64,000 nucleotides of DNA from Bin80 sp965208025. GTDB lineage: Bacteria > Bacteroidota > Rhodothermia > Rhodothermales > Bin80. A model generated the notes under the pieces. That model saw only the letters and a program-made list of their open reading frames with translations. It did no database searches and was not told where the DNA came from. Both the position numbers and the translations under genes were made by a program. Where the stretch lies: the NCBI GenBank assembly GCA_965208025.1, contig OZ242302.1, forward strand, positions 3,100,001-3,164,000, read 5' to 3'. This document shows, piece by piece, positions 25,938 to 36,300 of this stretch. Within the stretch, counting starts at the first letter, position 1. Every line of letters starts with the position of its first letter.

Positions 25938-26819
25938 ATGCGGATACTGCTTTTGTGTACGGTAATCATGTGTGCCATGTTTGGATTTGGATGTGGCAAT
26001 TCCGAGTCAGATGAATTCATTCGTTTGAATTCTGCGCCCCATCCTCTTACGGCCGAAACCGAGTCGCGCCTGATGGCAACCGAGGGAGGGAGGATGTTAC
26101 TACGCGCAATTGTTGCGCATGGAGGTTTAGATGCGTGGCACAATGCAGAGACCAGTCACTATGTCTGGGGGTTTACAGGAAGCCTTACTACGCGAATGGT
26201 GGCCCATAACCGAATCCGACATGTTTACCATGATGTGCTTTCAACGGACGGCGAAGTCCTTTCTGATGGAGGTCAAATGGTCTGGGATGGAACCCAGGCA
26301 TGGGTCTTTCCTGATTCACTGCCAATCCGGCCGCGATTCATGGCTACCACTGGCTATTATTTTCAGTCTATTCCCTTTATTCTTGCTGATCCAGGTGTTC
26401 GTTATGAGTTGATGCCCCCCGCACTTCTGGACAGTACGGAGCATCATATCTTACGGGCAACATTTGATGATGGCGTGGGGGATGCGTCAGGAGATCACTA
26501 TACCCTCTATATCCATCCCGAAACGTATGTTGTGAACGCCATTCGCTATCGTTCAACATTTGGTCAGGGACGGCCACCGATTGATGATAATATGTCGGAG
26601 AATCTTCTATATTACATGGATTATGTGACAGTTGACGGCTTAACCGTTCCCACACGTTTTGAAGCATACGAATTTATGAATGGTGCAAAAGGCCAGATGT
26701 ATTACGAGGCTTCATCCAGTGAGCACTCCTACACACAGCCCTTTGACGAAAGCCGTCTTGTAATGCCCAATGGTGCCAGGATTGATCCAATGCCTCTTCC
26801 AGAGTCGGGTACGGAGTAA
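25938..26819 (+). CDS. Uncharacterised lipoprotein of DUF6503-like type, 293 aa
   Basis: ATG 25938 gives a signal peptide ending in a lipobox (GFGCGNS). The mature part begins with an acidic linker, then LLRAIVAHGGLDAWHNAETSHYVWG and WDGTQAWVFPD, typical of Bacteroidota lipoproteins in the LolA/LolB- or LppX-like fold group, where a beta-sheet half-barrel binds lipid. Segments HILRATFDD and YTLYIHPETYVVNAIRYRS fit that fold. No enzymatic motif is seen. A role in binding or carrying a hydrophobic molecule is inference. It is a single gene, divergent from the amidase gene. Confidence 0.7.
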   Translation: MRILLLCTVIMCAMFGFGCGNSESDEFIRLNSAPHPLTAETESRLMATEGGRMLLRAIVAHGGLDAWHNAETSHYVWGFTGSLTTRMVAHNRIRHVYHDVLSTDGEVLSDGGQMVWDGTQAWVFPDSLPIRPRFMATTGYYFQSIPFILADPGVRYELMPPALLDSTEHHILRATFDDGVGDASGDHYTLYIHPETYVVNAIRYRSTFGQGRPPIDDNMSENLLYYMDYVTVDGLTVPTRFEAYEFMNGAKGQMYYEASSSEHSYTQPFDESRLVMPNGARIDPMPLPESGTE

Positions 26820-27220
26820 GAAGAACTGCTTCGCCAAGTGTGACCGTACTTCCAGCGTGAAATTTGTTGGTGCCTGTTAAGTCTCAGCACTACCTCAGTT
26901 GAGTCTTGTGATTCTTGAGGGTCTATCCATCAGATTGTGGGATTACAGTGTTCATTCGCGTGATGTATGGGCTGCTTTAAGTGTTGCGGCGATGAACTGG
27001 CAGATATTCTGATCCATCACCCGATTCCAAGTCTGTCAGTACACTCCCCAGGAATGTCAGGAACTAGGAGAGCGATCTAAATCCATCTCCAACCAATCCG
27101 AATTCTATCTACTCTGGATCGTTGGAAGGTGACAAATTGTCACCACTCGAACCCGTGGAATACTTTTGGAACTATTCGTATTCAAATTATTCACATGAAA
27201 AAATGACAGTTCCGAATTCA
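26820..27220. other. clpB upstream region, 401 bp
   Basis: No gene is seen. It holds a perfect dyad listed at 27128-27144 and must contain the clpB promoter. The TTG-started extension of clpB from 27122 is not likely to be translated, since conserved ClpB sequence begins only at 27221. Confidence 0.5.
27128..27144. promoter_or_regulatory. Perfect 8-bp dyad upstream of clpB (operator candidate)
   Basis: GGTGACAA-A-TTGTCACC is a perfect inverted repeat with a 1-base centre, 76 bases before the clpB ATG. The size and symmetry suit a dimeric repressor or activator (for example a Crp/Fnr- or heat-shock-regulator-type protein). It does not match CIRCE. The regulator is unknown. Confidence 0.5.
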
Positions 27221-29851
27221 ATGAATCTAAATAATTACACAGTCAAGGCGCGGGAGACGGTTCAGAAAGCATTTGAGATTGCTGCTGGAAGCAACCATCA
27301 GGGGATTGATCCCGCACACCTGTTAAAGGCATTTCTTGCGGACCCAAACAGCATCGGCGTGGCAATCATGCAACGTATCGGGGCTGACCTTATGGGGTTA
27401 GAGAATGAAGTTGACCAGATCCTTGGGAAATTACCTGTGGTCACAGGTTCATCGGTAGAAGGAGGATATCTGACGAAAGGTGCAAAACAAACCTTTGATC
27501 AGGCACTCAAGGAGTCCCAAGAACTCAAGGATGATTTTGTCAGTAGTGAACATATTGTTATTGCTTTGTCTGGGATCTCGGGATCCGTAGGGGAGGCGAT
27601 GAAACGAAGAGGAATCACCAAGAAAGCAATCCTTGAAGTGCTTACGAGTGTTCGTGGGAACCGACGTGTGACGGATCAGCACGCCGAAGATAGCTATCAG
27701 GCGCTTGACCGATTCACCCGAAATCTCAACGAATTGGCTTCAACCGGGAAGATTGATCCTGTGATAGGAAGGGATGAAGAAATTCGACGTGTACTTCAAA
27801 TCCTTTCGAGAAGGACAAAAAATAACCCGATCCTGATCGGGGAGGCGGGAGTTGGTAAGACGGCAATTGCAGAGGGGATTGCAATTCGAATTGTGCAGGG
27901 AGATGTTCCTGAGGGATTGAAGTCCACAAGACTCCACGCACTGGATATGGGTGCTTTGATTGCAGGTGCCAAGTATCGTGGCGAATTTGAAGATCGACTC
28001 AAAGCAGTCGTGAAAGAAGTTACCGATGCAAATGGGGAAATCCTGCTCTTCATTGACGAAATTCATACCCTGGTTGGAGCAGGGGCTGCCGAAGGTGCCA
28101 TGGATGCGGCGAATATATTAAAGCCCGCTCTGGCAAGGGGAGACCTGCGTGCCATTGGCGCCACGACATTGGATGAGTATCGAAAATATTTTGAGAAAGA
28201 CAAAGCCTTGGAGCGCAGATTCCAAACCGTAATGGTTACGGAACCTGAGCTGGATGACGCAATTTCCATCCTGCGTGGAATCCGGGAACGCTATGAAGTG
28301 CACCACGGAGTTCGGATTAATGATGCAGCAATCATCGCTGCCGCGGGGCTGAGTAACCGGTATATTGGAGATCGCTATTTACCTGACAAAGCGATTGATC
28401 TCGTTGACGAGGCAATGGCTCGCCTTCGAACAGAAATTGATTCGCTACCCGAAGAGTTAGACACCTTGGAGCGACAGATCAGACAATTGGAAATTGAGCG
28501 CGAAGCACTCAAGCGTGAGAAAGAAGAAGAAAAACTTACGGCCCTTGAGGAGCAACTGGCAGATTTGATCGAGGAGCGGACTAGTCTACGAGCCAGATGG
28601 GATGAGGAGAAACACCTCATCGCAGAAATCCGCAATGCGAAAGAGAAAATTGAGGAATTACGAATCAAGGATGAGGCGCTTGCACGTGCCGGGAACTACG
28701 AAGAAGTAGCTAAAATTCGTCATGGAACCATCCCAGAACTGGAGAATCAGATTCAAGAGACGCAGACACGATTAGCTGAGATGCAAGAAAACGGTGCACT
28801 CCTCAAAGAAGAGGTAGATGCAGAGGATATTGCAGAGATTGTTTCCAAATGGACTGGAATTCCAGTGGCACGGATGATGGAGAGTGAGCGGGTAAAATTG
28901 CTACGGGCGGAAGATGAGTTGAAGCACCGCGTAGTTGGTCAGGATGATGCAATTGAGGCGATTGCGCATGCAGTCCGTCGTGGGCGTGCAGGGTTACAGG
29001 AGCAGGGACGACCGATAGGATCATTCATTTTTCTTGGATCAACTGGAGTTGGGAAGACGGAGTTGGCAAAGGCACTGGCTGAATTTTTGTTTAATAACGA
29101 GCAAGCGCTCATTCGTATAGATATGAGTGAATATCAAGAGCGCCATACTGTGAGTCGACTGATCGGGGCACCTCCTGGATATGTGGGGTATGAAGAGGGA
29201 GGCCAGTTAACCGAACGCGTTCGGCGTCGTCCATATGCCGTGGTACTTCTGGATGAGATTGAAAAGGCCCATCCCGAAGTATTCAATATTCTTCTTCAGG
29301 TCTTGGATGAAGGGTGCCTCACCGACAATAAGGGGCGGACGACCGACTTCAAGAACACGATTGTGATCATGACCAGTAACTTGGGGAGTGATCTGATCCG
29401 TCAGCGGATTGAATCAAATGGACAATTCCATTCCGAGGATATACGCCGAGAAATTATGGATCTTCTCAAGGCAAGCGTGCGACCAGAATTCCTGAATCGG
29501 ATCGATGAAATCGTTCTGTTCAATCCCCTAGAAAAAGATGTAATTCAAAAGATTGTTACAATCCAATTTGCACGGATTCAGCAGTTGGCACTCGAGAGTC
29601 ATGGAGTGTCACTGGTTCTTACGAACGATGCCAGAGATTACCTTGCCGAAGCAGGATTTGATCCTGCATTCGGTGCACGACCCGTCAAGCGTCTGCTTCA
29701 ACGGGAGATTGTGAATAAACTTGCAGAAGAGGTTCTATCGGGATGGATCACAGCAGGCCAATCCGTTACATTTGATTTGGCTCCTGATGCGAGCGGACTC
29801 CTCATGGAGATTCAACCGACCGCGGTTGAAGAAAATCCTACCGTCTCTTGA
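27221..29851 (+). CDS. clpB: ATP-dependent disaggregase ClpB
   Basis: ClpB is a cytoplasmic Hsp100 hexamer that, with DnaK, pulls proteins out of aggregates. The ATG at 27221 starts MNLNNYTVKARETVQKA, the canonical ClpB N-terminus. Then follow the N-domain, AAA1 with Walker A GEAGVGKTA and Walker B LLFIDEIHTLVGAGAAEGAMDAANILKP-type segment, the long M-domain coiled coil (about residues 400-525, DTLERQIRQLEIEREALKRE onward), and AAA2 with GSTGVGKTE, the pore loop GYVGYEEGG and Walker B VLLDEIEKAHPEV. The M-domain separates it from ClpA/ClpC, and no IGF/ClpP loop is seen. Length (876 aa) is normal. It is monocistronic and likely stress-induced. Confidence 0.97.
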   Translation: MNLNNYTVKARETVQKAFEIAAGSNHQGIDPAHLLKAFLADPNSIGVAIMQRIGADLMGLENEVDQILGKLPVVTGSSVEGGYLTKGAKQTFDQALKESQELKDDFVSSEHIVIALSGISGSVGEAMKRRGITKKAILEVLTSVRGNRRVTDQHAEDSYQALDRFTRNLNELASTGKIDPVIGRDEEIRRVLQILSRRTKNNPILIGEAGVGKTAIAEGIAIRIVQGDVPEGLKSTRLHALDMGALIAGAKYRGEFEDRLKAVVKEVTDANGEILLFIDEIHTLVGAGAAEGAMDAANILKPALARGDLRAIGATTLDEYRKYFEKDKALERRFQTVMVTEPELDDAISILRGIRERYEVHHGVRINDAAIIAAAGLSNRYIGDRYLPDKAIDLVDEAMARLRTEIDSLPEELDTLERQIRQLEIEREALKREKEEEKLTALEEQLADLIEERTSLRARWDEEKHLIAEIRNAKEKIEELRIKDEALARAGNYEEVAKIRHGTIPELENQIQETQTRLAEMQENGALLKEEVDAEDIAEIVSKWTGIPVARMMESERVKLLRAEDELKHRVVGQDDAIEAIAHAVRRGRAGLQEQGRPIGSFIFLGSTGVGKTELAKALAEFLFNNEQALIRIDMSEYQERHTVSRLIGAPPGYVGYEEGGQLTERVRRRPYAVVLLDEIEKAHPEVFNILLQVLDEGCLTDNKGRTTDFKNTIVIMTSNLGSDLIRQRIESNGQFHSEDIRREIMDLLKASVRPEFLNRIDEIVLFNPLEKDVIQKIVTIQFARIQQLALESHGVSLVLTNDARDYLAEAGFDPAFGARPVKRLLQREIVNKLAEEVLSGWITAGQSVTFDLAPDASGLLMEIQPTAVEENPTVS

Positions 29852-30355
29852 TCCACATGATCTACGACGGCCGCAAGCGCACGTTTTGAAGAGAACTGAA
29901 TGTAGCTACTGATTATCGGAGAGTTACGGTTCTTTGATTTACTCTCCGAGCCTTATTGAATAGTTACAATGATCCTGTCTGCACCCCACTCTGTCCGCGT
30001 CGCAGCACCAGAAGTCCATTTGATCTCGGATCAGCGGATCTCATAAACGACAGATCAAGGCCCTGTTAGTGGAGCACCAAAATATGATTCGGGATCCCTA
30101 TCGCAGGTGGAATGACTCTAATGGTGGATCTTACAATTGACTGGAGATAGGTTAGTTTACGGTCAAGTCAAGTTCTGCGCATTCAGCTTTGAGTGCGTCG
30201 TTGTGAGTTGGTGATAGTCCCTGGATCTCCGACCATATCCTTCATATGCGGGGCCTGTTTCTAGGGCCTCGCTTTCGGGTTGATCTGGGCAATGCGGAGT
30301 AAGGGGATATAAAGCATTCAAGTCAACAATGTTGTTAACTTAAATTTACGGAAAA
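29852..30355. other. Intergenic, 504 bp
   Basis: It contains a hairpin after clpB (29916-29949). On the - strand around 30152-30310 two frames give protein-like text without start codons, possibly remains of a gene downstream of the broken cassette gene. Nothing else is recognised. Confidence 0.35.
29916..29949 (+). terminator. Hairpin after clpB, weak terminator candidate
   Basis: TCGGAGAGT (29916-29924) pairs perfectly with ACTCTCCGA (29941-29949) across a 16-base loop, 65 bases after the clpB stop. There is no T-run after it, so it is a poor intrinsic terminator but may protect the 3' end of the mRNA. Confidence 0.35.
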
Positions 30356-30475
30356 TTAGGTTAAGACATAAAGGAGGCCTTTATCCATAGGCTTTACGAC
30401 CGTTCCGTATCTGATTGTACTTGCAATATGCGTGGCCAGGGCTCTATCGGGATCGAGGGGATAGGAATTCCACTC

Positions 30476-30479
30476 CAAT
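30476..30479. repeat. CAAT target-site duplication, left copy
   Basis: CAAT directly precedes the left inverted repeat and recurs at 32064-32067 directly after the right one. It is the target duplication of the IS5-like element. Confidence 0.75.
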
Positions 30480-32063
30480 GAGCCTCTTTCAAAATTCCTC
30501 AATTGGATGATTTTTTGAGAGATTTTTCTGATTGATGGATCTGGGTACTAAAGAATGTTAGGGGGCTGATCTGCTCTGGGAGGTATCGTTTTTTTGGTCA
30601 CAAACGAAGGGGCAGGGATCTCCGAATTTTGTATTTTTAGGAGTATTGCAAATCCAACAAACCCCGGAGAATCCCATGTCCCTTACCAAGAAGATACGCG
30701 GTTTTTATATTTCCTGCCAACAGGAGTTGTTTCCATGTGTGGAGCAGAACTATGGAGCGTTGCCCAAACGATTGAGGAAGTTGTTGTTGTTATTTGAGTT
30801 GGTGTGTGTGGAGGATCATCTGCCTCGTCCCCGGCTTCGTTCGGTGGGACGCCCGCGTGCGCACCGGGTCTGTCTTGCGCGGTCGTTTTTGGCCAAGATG
30901 GCGTTAAATATTCCGACGACCTCCGGATTGCGGGAGCGGCTTCTATCGGATGTTTTGCTTCGGTCCCTCTGTGGTTGGTCCCGCTCGTGTGATGTGCCGA
31001 GTGCGCCCACGTTTTCTCGTGCGTTTCAGGAGTTTGCGTTGGCGAAGTTACCGACTCGGATCCATGAAGCCTTGATCAAACAGGGGTACGCGGGGGAGTT
31101 AGTGGGGCATATTTCACGGGATTCAACGGCGATTGAAGCACGGGAGCGTCCGGTTCCGAAGGCTGACATGTCCACCCCCGTGAAGCCACGCAAGCGGGGG
31201 CGTCCGAAGAAGGGGGAGGCCCGTCCCAAGGTGCCTCGTCGCTTGGAGCAGCAGTTGAAGATGGAGTTAGGCGAGATGTTGGACGCATTACCGAAGGATT
31301 GTACGGTGGGCTGCAAGCGGAACGCGAAGGGGCATACGCAACGATGGACGGGCTATAAGCTACACATGGATACGGCGGACGGAGGGGTTCCGATCAGCTG
31401 TTTGGTGACCTCTGCCTCGTTGCATGATAGTCAGGCCGCGCTTCCCTTGGCGCACTTGACGCAGCAGCGGGTGGACAACTGTTACGATCTCATGGACAGC
31501 GCCTATGACGCGAAGGAGATTGTCGCACATCGGAGAGCCTCGGGGCGTGTACCGATCATTGATCCGAATCCGCGCAACAAAAAAGCGGCGGATCGTCGCG
31601 AGCAAAAGGCACAACGTACGGCCGGATTCATTCCTGCGGAGCGGGTTCGCTACCGGGAGCGTTCCACCGTGGAGCGGGCCTTTGGGCGGCTCAAAGATGA
31701 GTTCGGTGGACGCAATATCCGAGTCCGTGGGCACGAGAAAGTCCTCTGTCATTTGATGTTCAGCGTGGTGGTGCTCACGGTGGACCAAATGCTGCGGATG
31801 GTGCAGTAAACCCGCCATCCACCCCCTGCATAACAGAATTTGGGCGCTCTGAACCACAGATGCCGTGGGAGGGGTGTGTGAAATCTACACGGATCGTGGA
31901 CGAAATTCACCAAACAGAGACCTCCGTGCAGGCAAAACACTGGTTGAATCCACAAAACACCGAACCCCCGCCGATGATTCGCGTAGTCCGACCAGATTGA
32001 ACCAGTTTAAGCCGCAATTCAGCCGGGACAACAGGAGAAAATAAAGAGTTTTGAAAGAGGCTC
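30480..32063 (+). mobile_element. Intact IS5-like insertion sequence, 1584 bp
   Basis: Both ends carry the inverted repeat GAGCCTCTTTCAAAA (left from 30480, right ending at 32063), which then diverges after about 18 bases. A 4-bp duplication CAAT flanks it. It encodes one DDE transposase on the + strand (30676-31809), clearly more GC-rich than the surrounding sequence. Terminal GAGC and a short duplication fit the IS5 family in the broad sense; I cannot name the subgroup. It sits in reverse orientation inside cassette gene B. A deletion derivative lies at 55720-56556. Confidence 0.88.
30676..31809 (+). CDS. IS5-like DDE transposase, 377 aa
   Basis: The start is the ATG at 30676 (MSLTKKIRGFYIS), with a GGAG ribosome site 7 bases before it; the copy at 55720-56556 has the same start context. 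The DDE residues appear in SRDSTAIEARERP (first D), YDLMDSAYDAKEI (second D) and RSTVERAFGRLKDEFG (E), followed by the usual C-terminal hydrophobic helix. A basic linker KPRKRGRPKKG lies between the N-terminal part and the core. All key residues are present and the frame is intact, so the enzyme is probably active. Base composition and codon use differ from neighbouring genes, as expected for a mobile element. Confidence 0.92.
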   Translation: MSLTKKIRGFYISCQQELFPCVEQNYGALPKRLRKLLLLFELVCVEDHLPRPRLRSVGRPRAHRVCLARSFLAKMALNIPTTSGLRERLLSDVLLRSLCGWSRSCDVPSAPTFSRAFQEFALAKLPTRIHEALIKQGYAGELVGHISRDSTAIEARERPVPKADMSTPVKPRKRGRPKKGEARPKVPRRLEQQLKMELGEMLDALPKDCTVGCKRNAKGHTQRWTGYKLHMDTADGGVPISCLVTSASLHDSQAALPLAHLTQQRVDNCYDLMDSAYDAKEIVAHRRASGRVPIIDPNPRNKKAADRREQKAQRTAGFIPAERVRYRERSTVERAFGRLKDEFGGRNIRVRGHEKVLCHLMFSVVVLTVDQMLRMVQ

Positions 32064-32067
32064 CAAT
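32064..32067. repeat. CAAT target-site duplication, right copy
   Basis: Matches CAAT at 30476-30479; both flank the IS5-like element exactly. Confidence 0.75.
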
Positions 32068-32257
32068 GATAATATATTTGCTTTTGCCTCCAAGAACCAA
32101 CATTTTGCAACATTTGTATGTAACTCCCACTCGTCTGGGCGAATTTTCTTAGGCCGTTTCAGTTTGACGATTTTCCATGTATTATTATCCCTGTATTCCA
32201 CTCGGATAACGGGTTTTGGATAACGCTTTGTTGCAATATTTACGACTAACTCGACGG

Positions 32258-32713
32258 TTATTCTCTATCAAATACGTGTTTCATCAAGAAGTTGGAATAA
32301 GAAGGGTGATCAAACAAAGCCGATTTATAGCTATATTGTTTCCAGACCGACAAATAGGTGATAAAATATTCCGTGCCTATGGTAAAGGTTTCCGTAGACC
32401 TGATATATTGGGGATCTCCCCACGGATCTTTGTCTCTCCGTTTGGCATACTTCGTTGTGTACTCTTTCCCTACGTATGAATAGATAAAGCCATCTTCACA
32501 TGCCACTTCATCGGCATCATAAGATGAATTGTTTGTAGGTTTACTCAATTTTGTGGTATTCCATTCATCCTTTGCATTCTCATAAAGGAAGTCTACGTAT
32601 AGCATTTTGCCCGTTTTGTGAAAGATTACATGTTCACGGGCATGTTCAAGTTCATGTGCCAACGTTGAAATAAATTCCCCTCGGCTTTTCAATTCCTCTA
32701 CCCCCAGATACAC
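32258..32713 (-). CDS. HExxH-motif (zincin-like) protein, cassette gene A copy 1, probably 5'-truncated
   Basis: Near the N-terminus lies ISTLAHELEHAREH with an exact HExxH (H20-E-L-E-H24), the zinc-binding core of zincin peptidases. A later Glu/Asp for the third zinc ligand may be in DADEVACEDGF (residues about 83-93), but this is not certain. The C-terminus reads FDHPSYSNFLMKHVFDRE. Only a GTG start is available (32713), because the frame continues back through KHVNGK to a TAG at 32747-32749 without an ATG. This suggests the domain was cut off from a longer protein, as with orphan C-terminal toxin domains of polymorphic toxins. A second, frameshifted copy is at 47931-48220. Peptidase or toxin activity is inference. 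Confidence 0.55.
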   Translation of the reverse strand: MYLGVEELKSRGEFISTLAHELEHAREHVIFHKTGKMLYVDFLYENAKDEWNTTKLSKPTNNSSYDADEVACEDGFIYSYVGKEYTTKYAKRRDKDPWGDPQYIRSTETFTIGTEYFITYLSVWKQYSYKSALFDHPSYSNFLMKHVFDRE

Positions 32714-32749
32714 CTTTCCGTTAACATGTTTCGCTCTGCGGATTCCCTA

Positions 32750-33354
32750 TCTGTAAAGGCCACGCGCCTTCGTTTGTTGTAAGATCTCACAGGCCGCTAT
32801 TTCCTGATGGTAAAGAATCCCTAACACGAAGACGAATCCCCAGTCATGTAGTCTTCAATCTACGATGATAGCCTTAATCAATGATCTGACATTGAGTATG
32901 GTTCTATGTTGCAAAGCATGATTAATCGCTAAATGCGTTGAGAAAATTATAGGTGACGGACGCAAAATAGCCTTAGGCACTCCACATTCCGGCATTCCTG
33001 ACTTCCAAGTTCAGTCCACCACTGTAGCCTCATAGACCAGATGGAGGAGAATCGTATGCGTTGATTGGTGCCAAAATGACGAATCCATACAGAAAGACAA
33101 AGAAGAACCTCATAGAGGTAGCATCTGGTTGGTAATGATTCGCTTAAGGTTTGTATCTTTGCATGTTGAAAACTTACGAGGGCTTGCCATCACTGTATCC
33201 ATGCCTAGGAGCTTTTCCATGGCATCTTTCATGGATTCACTCTGGGTGGTGGTATCAGCACTAAGCTTCCGTCTGGATACTTTTTGAAATTTATGCTATA
33301 CTTGACGCTGGACGGTATTCGTCAAACCGGCCATTTTCTTGAAACCGACTGCGC
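32750..33354. other. Intergenic, 605 bp upstream of smc
   Basis: No gene is recognised. A 6-bp inverted repeat TTGACG...CGTCAA (33302-33325) lies 30 bases before the smc start and could be a weak operator. The left part may be remains of the upstream region of cassette gene A. Confidence 0.4.
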
Positions 33355-36300
33355 ATGTATCTGAAAAAGTTGTCCATTCAAGGTTTCAAGAGTTTTGTCT
33401 CCACAACAGATTTACAGTTTGATCCCGGAATTACCGCCATCGTTGGTCCCAACGGGTGTGGGAAGTCGAACATTGTGGATGCGCTCCGCTGGGTCATTGG
33501 AGAGCAGCGGGCCCGTGTATTGCGATCCGATAAAATGGATAGCGTCATTTTTAATGGAACGTCCCAACGTCGGGCAGTTGGGCTTGCTGAAGTTCAACTG
33601 ACCATTGCAAATACCAGAGGAGTATTGCCTTTGGAATACTCGGAGGTGACTCTGGGACGCCGCCTATATCGCTCTGGTGAAGCAGAGTACCTACTCAATG
33701 GCGTGACTTGCCGGCTCCGAGATATAACGGATCTCTTCACTGACACGGGGATGGGGGCAGGGGCATATTCCGTCATTGAGCTAAAAATGATTGATCAAAT
33801 TCTGTCGGATAATACTCAGGATCGTCGCCGACTTTTTGAAGAGGCATCGGGAATTACTCGATATAAAAACCGTCGAACGGATGCCCTTCGCAAACTTGAT
33901 CACATGCAGTCTGACCTTGACCGTGTGCGAGATCTTACCGACGAAATTTCTTCCCAAGTGCGTAGTCTTAAGCGCCAGGCCACAACTGCGGAACGTTACT
34001 TACGTTACAAGACTGAACTTCGGACGGCTCAGGTTGACTTACTCCGACTGGAATATGGTCGGCATGAGACCGATGAAAATACCCTCACAGAGGCAATGGT
34101 CAGGGTTTCAGATCAGTGCTCTGATCTCGCTGCACAAGTTCATAACCTTGAAGCACAACAAGAAGTATTTCGCACCAAACTTGTGGGTGAGCAGAAGAGA
34201 TCTCAACGAAATCGTCAGGCCTTTGTTGAGCATGAACAACGCGTCATAAAGTTAGAGGGAGATCTCCGATTAGAGAAAGCGAATCAGGATGCAATTACCG
34301 AAAAGCTGGCCCGAATTGCACGCGAACTTGAGGCAGTCGATGCAGAATTGGACGAGTTGGCACAGCAACAGGAATCAACCCGTCGTGCTCACTCCATTGC
34401 AGTATCCGAGGCTGTCAAAACAGAAAAACTCCGCAATGAAGCCGCCGACCAACGTAATCAAACGCGCGAGAACTTACAGGCCTCCGAATTGGAGTTGGAA
34501 ACCTTGACTGCGACCGTCAATCAACTCAACCAGAAAAAAAATGACTCTCAACGCCAGACCGATCAACTGCAAAGCCGAATCCTTCATCTGAAAGAAGAGA
34601 GGGATCGACTTGCGGAGGAGATTCAATTTAAGGAACAGGAAAATCTGGATGCGATCAAGAGTGTTGAAGATGCTAAACTCGAGTTGAAAAGGACGCAGAC
34701 TGGACTCGAACATGCCCTTGCAGAGCGTCAGGAAGCCGAAGCAGCCCACGCTGCTTTGGATCTGAAAATTGCTGATGCGGAGCGCATCGTCCAAATGGAA
34801 GAGACGAATCTTGCCGCCAAAGATGCCGAGGTTTCCATCCTGTTAGATCTGATTAGTACTTACGATTTCTTTCCAGATGCCGTCCGATATCTGATTACTG
34901 AGGCAGGGGATATGAAGGTTACCCCACTCACTGATCTCATCACCTGTTCAGCACAACACAGGGCAGCCCTCACTGCTTCTTTGGAGCCGTATGGTGGCTG
35001 TATCGTCGCAGAAACGGAACAATTAGCCAAGGAGGCAGCCCAGCGATTGCGCTCCGAAGATAAAGGGAGAGCATATTTCATCATCTTGGAGAATATTCCA
35101 ACCATTCCGATCCCGGAAGAACAACCACAGGATGCTTTGTTGGCCCACATAAGTCTTCGAAGTGAAACCTATCAATCTGTTCTTCAGATTCTCCTTGGTG
35201 ATGTCATTCTGGTTGAATCTCTTGATATAGCCCATAGTTTGCTCAGAAAGGAGGGGGGGAGTGCCTACCGTTATGTCACATCTGAAGGTGAATGGGTGGA
35301 TGGACGAGGCGTTCTCTATGCAGGAGGGAAGGAGGAAGGGGGAATGTATTCGCACTTGGCCCGAAGGGACAGTTTGCGAGCTGCTCAGGAAGCTTCCTCG
35401 GATCTTCAAGCTCAACTTGAAAAGGCCAAAGCTAGACGTTCATCTGTTCAGGCAGAGCAACAACAACTTCAATTACCCGAACTGATTGAACGGACTCGCA
35501 CAGCTGAATTAGAGGTTTCAGAGGCAGACCGTGCCGTTCAAAAGTTTTTCCAGATTCATGAGCTTGGATCAAATCAGGAATCATCACTACAACAACGACA
35601 GCAGCAGATCGCCCAAGAAATTGTTGAACTGGAATCCGAAGCTCAGCCGTGCGGTGACCAGTTAAGTCATATTGATGAGGAGCTTGATCAGGTAAAGGAG
35701 CAAGTCCAATCTATTGATGAAGAAATCCTCTCATGGAAAGGCAAACTGGATCAAGTGCAGAATATCTACGTCACTGCGCAAACTTCAGCGGTTCAAGCCG
35801 TTGCAAACCGAGAGCGGCTGGAGTCTGATTTGCAACGTTTTGAACAGGGGCAGCACAGGCTTAATTCACGGGCTACGCGCCATTGTCAGGAGCAATCTGC
35901 CTTGGAAGAAATGCAACAGAATGCTGCCGCGAAGGTGAAGATGATGACCGAACGGCTCAAGACAGAACGCGCGTGCCGAAAAGAGCTTGATGAAATCAAT
36001 GCGAAGGACAGTTCGCGGGAGCATGCTCTACGTCTCGAGTTGGATCAAATCAATCAACATGTCAGGAATGCACGTCAGGAACTCCAAGATGCCCGAGATG
36101 AAGAAGCGAACATTCGGGTCAAGCACAGTGCAGTCAAGGCGCGGAGAAATGATGTCATTATGCGAGCTCAGGAAGATTTTGACGTTGATCTAACTTCTCT
36201 GCCAAGCCCAGATCAAGATGAAGTTCTACTGAAAGAACAAATTCAGGAAACCGAACGCAAATTGCAGGCTATGGGAAATGTCAATGCATTGGCTCTGGAA

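Larger units (their letters stand above)
30356..32201 (-). pseudogene. Cassette gene B, copy 1, interrupted by the IS5-like element
   Basis: The 5' part (32201-32064) reads EYRDNNTWKIVKLKRPKKIR and ends ANILSL; the 3' part (30479-30356) reads EWNSYPLDPDRALATHI and ends MDKGLLYVLT. Removing 30480-32063 and one copy of the CAAT duplication joins them in frame as ILSLEWNSYPL. Copy 2 at 47611-47875 has IIKSIDWNLYPL at the same place and MDKDILYVLS at the end, which proves the joining. The restored protein is about 83 residues from the GTG at 32201. No known motif is seen. It follows the HExxH gene by about 56 bases on the same strand, so a partner (for example immunity-like) role is a guess. Confidence 0.75.

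Noticed and set aside
27122..27220. Longer ClpB with a 33-residue N-terminal extension
   Set aside because: Starts at TTG and runs through the dyad; the canonical MNLNN start is at 27221.
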